The position numbers were made by a program, and so were the translations under genes. 64,000 nt of DNA, taken from the NCBI GenBank assembly GCA_003996215.1, contig QJPP01002942.1, forward strand, positions 186,001 through 250,000, given 5' to 3'. Each line of letters begins with the position of its first letter. Position 1 is the stretch's first letter. Below the pieces are notes generated by a model. That model had not been told where the DNA came from. It worked only from the letters and a program-made list of their open reading frames with translations, and did not search any database. The stretch comes from Jaltomata sinuosa. Taxonomy: Eukaryota > Streptophyta > Magnoliopsida > Solanales > Solanaceae. Shown here piece by piece: positions 45,424-56,689 of the stretch.

Positions 45424-47121
45424 AGGACTATCATATATCGATTCTCTATCACCCTGGCAAGGCAAATATGATATTAGATTCCTTGAGCCAGAAGGTAGTG
45501 GGTATGGGTAGTTTGGCATTCTTGGCATGAAGGAGCATCATTTAGCTTCGGACATCCAGTCCTTGGCTAACAGGTTAGTTAGACTTGACATTTCTGAGCC
45601 AGGTCATATTCTTGCTTGTGTTGAGGCTAATTCTTCATTGTTAGAGTAGATTCGGGCATAACAGTTTGATGATAGAAGGTTAAGAATCATTTGTGATAAG
45701 GTATTAAGTGGCAACGCTAGGAAGGAGACCTTAGATTTGAAGGGTATTATGAGGATTGAGGGTCGTATCTATGTTCCTAGAGTTAGAGATTTGGTCAGAC
45801 TAATCTTAAAGGATGCCCATTGTTCTAGATATTCTATTCATCCAGGGGAAACTAAGATGTATCATGACTTGAGGCAGCATTTTGCTAGTGTGGGATGAAG
45901 CGAGATATCTTAGATTTCATGTCTAGGTGCTTGAACTGTTAGCAGTGAAGTACGAGCACTGCAGACTAGGTGGTTTGACCTAGAGGCTACTCATTTTGGA
46001 GTGAAAATGGGAGCGGACACCTATGGACTTTGTGGTAGGATTACCACTTATTTTGTAGAGATTTGATGCTATTTGGTTGATCGTGGAAAGGTTGATGAAG
46101 TCTGCTCACTTTTTGATGGTTCAGACTTTGTATAGTTCAGAGAGGTTGGCTCAAAACTTCATCCGTGAGATTGTCCATTTGCATGGGGTACCTATTTTTA
46201 TTAGTGCAGATTGTGGTACACAGTTTATTTCATATTTCTGGAGGTCTATTCAAAGACATATGGGTACCCAAGTTGAGCTTAGCACTGCTTTTCACCCACC
46301 GACTGATGGTCATTTTGAGCATACTATTCAGGTTCTAGAGGATATGTTGTGTGCCTTTGTTATTGATTTCGAAGATCAGTGGGACCAGTTCTCAGGCTTG
46401 GCAAAGTTTGCATATAATAATAGCTACCACTCCAATATTCAGATGGCTCCATTCAAGGCATTGTATGGTAGTTGGTGCAGGTCTCCAGTGGGTTAGTTTG
46501 ATGCTTTTGAGGTTAGGCCATGGACCACCAACTTATTGCGAGATTCAATGGATCGAATTTGGGTTGTTAAGGAGAGAATTTGTACTGCCCAGAGTACGCA
46601 AAAGAGCTATGATGATCAAAGGGTTCGAGCCTTAGAGTTTATGGTTGGTGACCGAGTTTTCCTTTGTGTGTCGCTCATGAAGGGAATGATGAAGTTTGGG
46701 AGGAAGGGCAAACTAATCCCCAAGGTTCATTAGGCCATTTGAGATCCTTGATCGCATTAGGGAGGTATCATAAGAGTTAGCCTTGCCTCTTGCTCTTTCT
46801 GGTGTTCACCCTATTTTTTATGTTTTAATGCTGAGGTGGTATGTTCTGGATGAGTCTCATATGCTTCAGTGGGAGTCGGTTTAGTTGGACAAGTATTTGG
46901 CTTTTGAGGAGGAGATTGTTGTTATTTTTGATAGGCAGGTTAGACAATTGAGGTCCAAAGAGATTCTGTTAGTTAAGGTTTAATGGAGGCATCATCCTAT
47001 AGAGGAGGCTACTTGTGAGACCAAGATCGACATGCGGACTTGATATCCTCACCTTTTTGAGCCTCTAGGTACCTTCTTTTCTTTAACTTTCGAGGATGAA
47101 AGTTCTTTGACTAGTGGATAT
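45424..47121 (+). pseudogene. E0 pol, distal part: RNase H end, integrase, chromodomain-like tail
   Basis: Starts in RNase H (LYHPGKAN, about 45445). Then comes a zinc-binding region (AHCSRYSIHPGETKMYHDL, about 45815), broken by stops near 45895. An open 139-codon core follows at 46077-46496 with LHGVPIFISADCGTQF, TAFHPPTDGHFEHTIQVLED and MAPFKALYGSWCRSPVG, so the middle Asp and the Glu of the integrase triad remain. The tail (about 46830-47070) has LRWYVLDESHMLQWESV, LAFEEEIVVIFDRQVRQLRS and a chromodomain-like end FEPLGT, then LTFEDES. Stops and frameshifts elsewhere. Confidence 0.85.
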
Positions 47122-48511
47122 TGTAATGACCATGGGTCATTTCATATTCTTATGCCTTTGTACTATTTCAACCATTCTCGTAGCTTCTGTATAGTTAATT
47201 TGACTTGCTGGGATGAGTGGCATGCTTCCCGAGATATTCAATTGAGTTTTAGAAGAGTTTTCCTGTTTTTGAACCATTAAAGTTGAAAGGTTTGACTTTA
47301 GTCAACATTTAAAGTAAACGGGCTCATATGACAATTCTATCAGCATTGTTAGCTCCAGAACGTGGACTTTGGGCTAGTGAGATCTTTGGTTTGGGTCTTG
47401 AGGCTTTTGGACTCGTGTTGGGCACTTGGGTGACTTTTAGGTAAAATCAGCAAAGTATTGACTTTGGTCAACATTTCATCAATATGACCTCCGTTAGTCA
47501 TTTTGATGATTCAATTGAGTCTGGAATACTATTTCTAGTTGGGTAGCATGTTTGGTTTGTGTTCACGGGATTCTGAATGAATCCGAGAGTTCATTCAGAG
47601 ACTTTTTAGTCTCATTGTTATTGTTGTTGTGATGTTGTTGGTGCAGCTACAGGGCATTCATCGCGTTCGTGATGGGGCCTCACGATCGTGAAGGTCAGGA
47701 AGTTTGAACATCGTATTTGGGAGCTGGCCATCACATTTGTGATGAAGGGGCCGGTGGACCCAGGTCATGTCTCTTTTTCACGTTTGAAAAGGGGACCATC
47801 ACGATTGCGATGGGTCCCCTGACGCTTCTTCGCATTTGCGAGGGGTCCTTCTAGTTCGCAATGAAGGACCCTTGGCACCTATATATTGCTCAAATTCATT
47901 TTCTTCACTCCTAAAACATTTTTTCTCTATTATTGAGCTTAGGAACTCCTATTCTTGGGCATTTCTGAGCATAACTCCTTCCGGGTAAGTTCCTTGCATT
48001 ACCCCGCTCTATTCCCGTTAGTTTCATGCGTTTTACGTCTTTAAATTCCATATTTAGTTCTCCAATTAATTCTTTTGATCAAAGTGAGCTTTGAGGCTGT
48101 TTAGATCCCCGAAATGTGTCTCATTTGTGCCTAAATTTTGGGCATGGGTTTAGGACTCCATTAGGAGCATAATTGCAATTTTTGTTTTGGTTTTTGTTAG
48201 CGGGCCCTGAGGGTCAATTTGCGGCCCAAAATTTCTTATATGAATATAGGTGTCATTATTCTCGTCTTGATGCCTACTTTATGTTTATGATAGCGTGACA
48301 GCATTTTGAGACATTTCTAAAGAGAAAGGCTACCAAGTGACAATTTATGCTTGCAATTTAGCCCCAGGTAGGTTACGATTTACCTCTGTTAGACTTAGCT
48401 CGGTTAGATTTTATATTTTATAAGTTGTATGAATATTAGTATAGGTGGTAGGGTAGAATTAGGCTTTAAATCCTTCTTGTAAATTATTGGCCATTTCTAG
48501 GATAGTAGAAT
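47122..48511 (+). repeat. E0 3' LTR, cut by E5
   Basis: Begins TGTAATGACC after GGATAT. It aligns with E1's LTR in inverse orientation until AGAAT (48507-48511), where E5 begins. E1 has the uninterrupted site at 44052-44056. TATATA at 47880-47885 lies directly after a TCGCA/TGCGA-rich block (47645-47865). Confidence 0.8.
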
Positions 48512-48842
48512 TGTCACGACCCAACTACCGGGCCGTGTGGGCACCTAATCTAAGCAACTAAACAGGAGAACCCTTACCACCCAATCCAATAGTAATGCGG
48601 AAAACTAAAAGTAAAACATAAGAAATAGCCTTTTTCAAACTGGAAAAACACTTACAATATTCAAAACACTGAAAACCCTTTACAACCTAAATACAACCCT
48701 CCCTAGGAATTAGTCTAAAGAGGTATAAGATCTCTAAAAGAGAAATACAAGTACGAAAAGAAGACACAGCTTCCACCATGGAAACTGTTGTAGATCACCA
48801 TCATCTTGTATCTATGAAACATCACTGATTCTACAACCAGAC
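48512..48842 (-). repeat. E5 LTR fragment, left piece
   Basis: Starts TGTCACGACCCAAC, the same terminus class as E1 and E7 LTRs read on the plus strand. Interrupted at 48843 by E6 and continued at 55897. Orientation is inferred from that resemblance. No gene. Confidence 0.55.
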
Positions 48843-51800
48843 TGTCACGCCTAAACTAGGGGAAGGCATGACTGGTACTCGATTCCTTATTCGACCGAGT
48901 TATCCACTGAAAATACTAAGCCTGGACCATTAAGGTCATAATCTGGATGACGGTAAGTCATATAGACGAAGGTAGACAAGCCAAAAATAACAAAGTAATA
49001 GCTGACCGATGAGGTCGCAACTGAAGACATACATATATATATGCATGACAAGACTATGGGGCTAGAGACTGGAAGCTACAGAAAAAAGAACCAGAATACT
49101 GTGTCCACAATAGCCTCTAAAAGTTTCATAAGCACTGGTTGGGACAAGGCCCCGACTATACCCAAACTGTATAACAAAAGTAAACATTCTATAAGATCTC
49201 CAGGAAGAGTTGGAGCTTACCAACTCATATAGAAAGTAGTGATTAGAATCCCTACCTGGACCTGCACGCACGAAACAAAAATGCAGCGTCCCCAGGCAAT
49301 AGGACATCAGTACGAATAAAAATTTACTGGTATGTAAGGTGGAAAGTAGAATCATAAATAGCTGTTGTAAAAAGAGTAATAGAGATACCACCTGAAGCTG
49401 AAACTTTGATAGCCTCCATGGCCGACATCTGACATAATAGAAATTAAATATGCATGGTATGCTCGCGTAATTGTATATCGTGAATACATATATATAGATG
49501 CAAATGAATGTCATACCCAACCAAGTGCTTGCAATGGTGGTGTCTTCCAGTAGCTAACCGATATCATATCTGCCAACTTGTGGCCATTTGTGTCTCATAC
49601 GTTTAAATATAGGCAATATAGGCCCCATACCTCCTGATTATAGATCGGAAGTTGAAGGCATAGCATGTTATGTTTTGAATTTGTAATGCAGAATGTCATC
49701 ATCATCGTGTTACCAATCTTGGCCCACTGGTACTCTGTATTCTCATAATCTCGTAATCACTTCCGTGTAACATGTAAAAGCCTCATGGAAGCTCATGTGT
49801 TTTTAGAATAAATTTGAACACTTAACTTGACTTTCGAAAGGTAACTTAAACCTAAGGATGTTCATAAAGAGCTTAAGGTGTTTCACTTAGTTCCTATGTA
49901 TGGTTCCTTAATGGTTTGTAAAAGAAAGTATTTCAAAAACTGAGTCCGTTGGTAGTTTAAACATACGAGTTACATTTGAGAGTTTTGGGAATTGACGTAT
50001 TATTTTAGAGTTTTCCAAAAATTATTTTTGCGAGGAAGGAGGGCTGATTGTGAATTTCTTAATGTTCCTTTGCAATCATTCTAAGTCACAACCCTCAAAG
50101 AAGAACAAGAACTTCTACATACAGACATATATTTAAGAAAGCCGACAAAATGACATATAGATGTCGAATACCCTATATAACCGAATGCCTTTCACAGAAG
50201 GTCTTTTTAGCAATAGAATAGTAAAATATCGCATTTGATGATTTAGGAATTTTCTAAAATTCTTGCTCAAAAGAAGGACAATGCTTAGCTTTAATATACT
50301 ATGGACTATAAAGGAACATGCCAAGAAGATGAACCACAATCAATCAGTAAGGCATTAAAATTGTTATTATGACCAGCCCACTTTAACTCAATAATCAACA
50401 TCACAATTCCTACTAGACCCACAACTAATAATAACAGTAAGAAGCTATCAATGTCTCACAAGAGCGGTGAGCTCCCAAGATAATCTAACAAGGTATATTT
50501 CACGTTGTTCAATCTGACAACTGCCATACGTGACTCCTAGAAGAAGTGAACCAACCCACCATTCCCACCAGTACTTTAATACCATAAATATACAACAATG
50601 ATGACCCAATTTGATGAGAAAAAGGGTTGCTTGGAACCACGGTATTCAAAACACCACTTCATTGCTCAAAATTCAATAAAATGATTCTAGAACGTGGAAT
50701 TATGTAGGAGGATCGAAGAAGGGAGATTATCACGACAAAAGATTCAAAATTTAAAACCAAACAAGTTCTTAGAAGTCCCACCACCGTCACTATATCAAAA
50801 CCAAGTTAAAACATAATTTTATGATAATTCTGGCCCTACCCAGTTCTGCCCGTACAGTGTGTGGTAAAATGGTCATAACTTTTTAATCTAATTTAATATG
50901 AATGAACGGTTTGATGTTCTAGAAACTAGACTCAAATATCTTTAATTTGATATATAATAGACCCTCTAGCACTTTATATATTAGGAGATATGCTCGCTCC
51001 AATTTAGTCTACCAATAAGATTACATAAGTAGTTACTACTACCCCACTCGACATGGATCCAATACTATCGAATACGAGTTCATGATGAGAAATAATGGTA
51101 TAAGAGGAATACAACACCGTAATAATTATAAAGCTCTATAAATAGTATCTCAAAAGCATAATAAATTTATAACTGCTAGAATCAAGGAATCGTGCCAGGA
51201 AAAGAACAGAGAAGTCTTTACATACCTCGATGCCCGCGTCTCAAAGATACCACCAACTCTATCTACCTAGTCCCTTATCTCGATAAAGGTCACACTTTAC
51301 AATCTCTCAAAAAAATATCTATATATACACATATACAGAGGGAGCTCACAAATTTGACATCAAAAATTCTTTTATCAAAAAGGAAAGTGAAGCAAGAACG
51401 ATATAAATCCATATTTCTTAAGAATGTCATCATAATTGTTGGAGTATATAAAATGATTTGGCCAATATGGTCATTAATTACATATACTACCTTATTAATA
51501 TTTTTTAAAAACATACTAAGTGGCAGCATATTACACATTTAAAAGGAATTGTTGTCCACCCCTTTTACCTCCACGTGGGGTGGAGTGACCAAAAATATTC
51601 GTATTGCATAGATTCGTGATAAAATAAATATAAATTTTTGAATATATCACAATTAATAGAATATTATTTTGAGTAAAGCCCACTATATATAATATTAATT
51701 TTTAACATAATTAAATTTACTGTCTCGGTTAAAAAATTAATAAATTATAAAAATCTTATAAAATAAATACATACACAAATATATCGTAACAAAAGAATTT

Positions 51801-51973
51801 TTTCATAAATATTTAAAATATTTTAAGAAGGCAATAAAAATATAACTTTTTACAAAATTCTAATTTAGATCAAATATTTTCAAACATGCACGATATTAGT
51901 AAAACTTTAAAATTTAGGAACGTAAGCATTCAACACGGGATGAAGAACACCTCAAAATACCCGGCGTGTCACA
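48843..51973 (-). repeat. E6 3' LTR
   Basis: 3,131 bp. A 152-codon open frame on the minus strand at 49520-49062 is not kept in the other LTR, so I do not call it a gene. It contains the segment equivalent to E4's TACTGACGTCCCCATTGCC region. Confidence 0.88.
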
Positions 51974-52497
51974 TCCTTCCCCCTTAGGAACATTGACTAG
52001 AATGTAAAATAGAATGCATGAGTAGGGCTAGAAACATCTCAAATTTCTGGCAGAACCTTGACTATACACCAGACTATTCCACCTATAAAACAACCCAGAA
52101 AACAAGCTTCAAGCCTCACAAAGTTACTACATCTAACAACAACTTTTCATGTCCCACACGACCGTTAATGATACCAACTCATAACAAAAAAATAGAACTT
52201 ACCTCAACATAAGCAACTCTATCTTTAGAAAGGTTATGATGTCGTGAATCAAAATCGGCCTTTCCACAAGGTTTGTTGAGGTCTGACGAATGTGAATCCT
52301 TATCGCATGATTTAGATTTCATGCATCCTTATAGCTCTGCTCCATAGCACGATCTATCAATTGAATGAAATGTAACCATTTCTAAATGCCTTGTAGCCTC
52401 CTGATTATAAGTGTGGTGCACAACACACCCATAAGCAAAACACAACTAGACACGGCTTGTGGACTCTCTGGGACATGACCTGCTCTGATACCAAGTT
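51974..52497 (-). other. E6 interior: primer site, leader, polypurine tract
   Basis: Primer site TGGTATCAGAGC at 52493-52482. The leader 52490-52380 aligns with 36830-36945 of E4 (shared TTGCTTATGGGTGTGTT-TGCACCACAC, then ATAATCAGGAGGCTA). The polypurine tract AAGGGGGAAGGA directly precedes the LTR at 51974. No protein could be encoded in the remaining 300 bp. Confidence 0.85.
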
Positions 52498-53208
52498 TGT
52501 CATGCCCCAAACTAGGAGGAGGCGCGACTGGAACTCGATACCTTATTCGACTGAGTTAGCCACTGAAATATAACTGACTCAATTGTGGGCCCAGAAGGTT
52601 AGGCAGCATAATATCTAAAATAATAAGCCTAGACTATTAAGGTCATAACCTGGATGATGGCAAGTCATATTGACAAAGGTAGACGAGACAAAAATAACAA
52701 AGTACTAGCTGGCCGACGAGGTCGCAACTGAAGACATATATACATATATATACATGCCAAGCCTATAGGGCTGGACACTGAAAGCTACAGAAAGAAACCC
52801 AGAATATTGTGTCCACAATAGCCTCTAAGAGTTTCATAAGCACTGGTCGGGACAAGGCCCCGACTATACCCAAATTGTATAACAAAAGTAAACATTCTAT
52901 AAAAGCTCTAGGAAGAGGTGGAGCTTACCAACTCACAGCTGAACTCCAAATCCTAGCGAATCGAGTGATCAGAATCCCTACCTTGACTTGCACGCACAAA
53001 AAAAAAAGTAGCGTCCCCAGGCAATAAGATGTCAGTACGAATAAAAATGTACTAGTATGTAAGGAAGAAAGTAGAATCATAAATAGCTGCTGTAAAAAGG
53101 GTAATAGAGATACCACCTGAAGCTGAAACTTTGATAGCCTCCATGACCGACATCTGACCTAATAGAAATCAAATATGCATGGTATGCTTGCGTAATCGTA
53201 TGTACTGA

Positions 53209-53265
<57 letters not shown>

Positions 53266-55891
53266 AATGCATGTCATACCCAACCAAGTGCTAGAAATGG
53301 TGGTGTCTTCCAGTAGCTAATCAGCATCATATCTTCCAACTCATGGTCATATGTGTCTCATACGTATAAATATAAGCAATAGGCCCCATACCTCCTGATT
53401 ATATCTCGGAAGTTGAATGTATAGCTCGTCATGTTATGAATTTGTAATGAAAAATGTCATTATCATCATGTTACCAATCTTGGCCCGCTGGTACTCTGTA
53501 TTCTCATAATCTTGTAATCACTTCCGTGTAACATGTAAAAGCCTCGTAGAACCTCATGTGTTTTTAGAATAAACTTGAACACTTAACTTGACTTTCAAAA
53601 GGTAACTTAAACCTGAGGATGTTCATAAAGAGCTTAAGGTGTTTCACTTAGTTCCTATGTATGGTTCCTTAATGGTTTGTAAAAGAAAGTATATCAAAAA
53701 CTGAGTCCTTTGATAGTTTTAACATACGAGTTACATTTGAGTGTTTTTCAAAAATCATTTTAGCGAGGAAGGAGGGAAAATTGTGAATTTCTTAATGTTC
53801 CTTTACAATCATCTTAAGTCACAACCCTCAAAGAAGAATAAGAACTTCTACATACAGACATATGGTTAAGGAAGCCGATAAAATGACATATAAATGTCGA
53901 ATACCCTATATAACCAAACGAGTGGAATATCCCCATAATAATACCATGAAAATACTTCAGTTGGGATCCCAATGCCTTTACAGAAGGTCTTTCTAGCAAT
54001 AAAATAGTAAAATATTGCATTTGATGATTTAGAAATTTTCTAAAATTCGTGCTCAAAAAATGGACAACTCTTAGCCTTAACATACTATGGACTATAAAGG
54101 AACATGCCAAGAAGAAGGATGGACTTAAAAAGCCTTTCAATTGAATCTCAAAGGTGTTTCTATGAATCTAGATCAACTGATCGTAATGCAACAACTACGA
54201 GAATCAACAAGACTGCAGGAGTGAACTACAGTCAATCACTAATGCGTTAAAGTCGTTATTTTGACCAACCCACTTTAAATCAATAATCGACATTACAATT
54301 CCTACTAGACCCACAACTAATAATAACAGCAAGAAGCTATCAATGCCTCACAAGAGCGGTGAGCTCCCGAGACAATCTAACAAGGTGTATTTCACATTGT
54401 TCAATCTGACAACTACCATACGCGACTCCGAGAAGAAGCGCACCAACCCACCATTCCCTCCAGTACTTTAATACCATCAATATACAACAATGATGACCTA
54501 ATTTGATGAGAAAAAGGGCTGCCTGGAACCACGGTATTCAAAACACTGCTTCATTGCTAGAAATCCTATAAAAACGATTCTAGAACGTGGAATTACCTAA
54601 GAGGGTCGTAGAAGGGAGATTACCATGACAAAAGCTTCAAAATTTAAAACTAAATAAGTTTTTAGAAGGACCCACCACCGTCACCATATCAAAATCAAGT
54701 CAAAACACAATTTTATGATAATTCCGGCCCTACCCGGTTCTGCTCGGACAGTCTGTGGTAAAATGGTCATAACTCTTTAATCTGACGTTGTATGGATGAA
54801 CGGTTTGATGATCTAGAAATTAGACTCAAAGAACTTTAATTTGATATATAATAGACCCTCTAGCTCTTTATATATTGGGTTATATGCTCGCCCCAAGTCA
54901 GTCTATCAACAGATTACATAACTAGTTACTACTTTCCCAGTCGACACGAAGCCAATACTATCGAATACGAGTTCATGACGAGGAATAACGGTATAAGAGG
55001 AATACAAAACCATAATAATTATAAAGCTCTACAAATAGTACCTCAAAATCATGATAAATTTATAACCGCTAAAATAAAAAAATCGTGCCAGGAAAAGAAC
55101 GGAGAAGCCTTTACATACCTGGATGCCCGCGTCTCAAAGATGCCACCAACTATGTCTACCTAGTCCCTTAGCTCGATAAAGGTCACACTCTACAATCTCT
55201 CGAAGAAATATCTATATATACACATATACAGAGGGAGCTTACTAATTTGACATCAAAAATTATTTTATCAAAAAGGAAAGTGAAGCAAGAATGACATAAA
55301 TCCATATTTCTCAAGAATGTCATCATAATTGCTGGAGTATATAAAATGATTTGGCCAATATAGCCATTAATTACATATACTACCTTATTAATATTTTTAA
55401 AAAAACATACTAAGTGGCAGCATATTACACAATTAAAAGGAGTTGTTGTCCACCCCTTTTACCTCCACGTGGGGTGGAGTGACCAAAAATACTTTTGCCC
55501 TGTTATGTATGTATTCGGGTATTGCATAGATTCGTGATAAAATAAATATAACTTATTGAATATATCATAATTAATAGAAAATTATTTTGAGTAAAGCCCA
55601 CTCTATATAATATTAATTTTTAACATAATTAAATTTACTATCTCTGTTAAAATATTAATAAATTATAAAACTCTTATAAAATAAATACATACACAAATAT
55701 ATCGTAACAAAAGAATTTTTTCATAGATACTTAAAACATTTTAAGAAGGCAATAAAAATATAACTTTTTACAAAATTTTAATTTAGATCAAATATTTTCA
55801 AACACGCACGATATTTGTAAAACTTTAAAATTTAGGCACGTAAGCATTTGACACGGGACGACGGACACCTCAAAATACCCGGGGTGTCACA
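52498..55891 (-). repeat. E6 5' LTR
   Basis: 3,394 bp. It is longer than its partner through extra segments near 52570-52615, 53917-53970 and 54117-54230, and a long (TA)n. Confidence 0.88.
53213..53262. repeat. (TA)n microsatellite in E6 5' LTR
   Basis: About 25 perfect TA units. The other LTR has only a short version near 49488, so the array expanded after insertion. Confidence 0.95.
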
Positions 55892-55896
55892 CAAAC

Positions 55897-56689
55897 TATA
55901 CCAAAAAAGGTATAGCAAGAGTAGTATCAGCACAAATAATACATACTGAAAGAATCAAGAGAAAATATGCAATAAGTTACAAGAATCCAGTCTTTCATCA
56001 TCCATCCTTAGATATTAACACTAAGAACTTATACGTTCTGTCCCAAGCCTTCCTACCCTGCTCCGCTGCCAACTCCATGTTCAAGAGACTCTACACCATA
56101 ACCCCTAGGACTTTTCCAAGTCACACTTTCACTAGGACTTCCCAAGTCACACTTGCACCCCGACTTCCTAAGTCACACTTACACTAAGACTTTTCCAGAC
56201 ACACTTATACTAAGACTCTCCCAGTCACACTTCACACTAGGACTTCTCAAGTCACACTTATATTAAGACTTCCCCAATCCCACTTAACACTAATCAGACA
56301 AATAAGTCCAAACCTGGACTACCATCCCTTGTTCAGGTCAATCACTCTAACTCTACAACCGAAAGTATGCCCAACAATATAATAATCAGACCACATATAT
56401 TCATGTTACCATTTACAAGCACCCGGACCGAGCAAGGATCCCTAGGACAACACCTAAGTGTTCAACATAAAATTTCTGATCTACACAAAGACCAAATGAA
56501 CATTTAAGTACAACTACCCGACCTCTCATAGACAAATATGCAACAATCATAGTTTCAATGATTAACCGGTCCACTCATGGAACCATCAACAAAACCCAAT
56601 TAATAAGTATAAATAAACCACTACCAGGCGTGGTACCCGAGCCAACCATTATAGAACCTGTACCAGGTGTGGTACCTGAGCCAATCAAT
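55897..56689 (-). repeat. E5 LTR fragment, right piece, with tandem repeats
   Basis: Continues E5 after E6 and is cut by E7. 56105-56300 holds about six degenerate units of roughly 30 bp with CTAGGACTTCC-CAAGTCACACTT. Two copies of ACCAGGCGTGGTACCCGAGCC at 45-bp spacing (about 56623 and 56662) lie next to E7's edge. No gene. Confidence 0.55.

Larger units (their letters stand above)
45424..48511 (+). mobile_element. E0: 3' part of a plus-strand chromovirus-like element
   Basis: RNase H end, integrase and chromodomain-like tail (45424-47121), then a 3' LTR (47122-48511) cut by E5. The 5' part lay beyond E1's lost left end and is not in this window. It is the oldest layer of the nest: E1 sits in its RNase H region and E5 in its LTR. 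Confidence 0.8.
48843..55891 (-). mobile_element. E6: LTR retrotransposon with giant LTRs and a 524-bp interior
   Basis: Flanks CAGAC (48838-48842) and CAAAC (55892-55896), one mismatch. LTRs 48843-51973 (3,131 bp) and 52498-55891 (3,394 bp). On the minus strand the LTR starts TGTGACAC and ends in GACA. Primer site 52493-52482 and polypurine tract just left of 51990 bracket only 524 bp. Its leader and several LTR segments match E4, so it is a related subfamily in the opposite orientation. No coding capacity seen. Confidence 0.88.

Noticed and set aside
49062..49520. 152-codon minus-strand ORF with hydrophobic stretches
   Set aside because: It lies inside the E6 LTR. The matching region of the other LTR (52925-53283) is broken into short frames, so it is not a maintained gene.
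51192..51542. 116-codon plus-strand ORF
   Set aside because: Inside E6's LTR, not kept open in the partner LTR near 55100-55440, and no recognisable domain.
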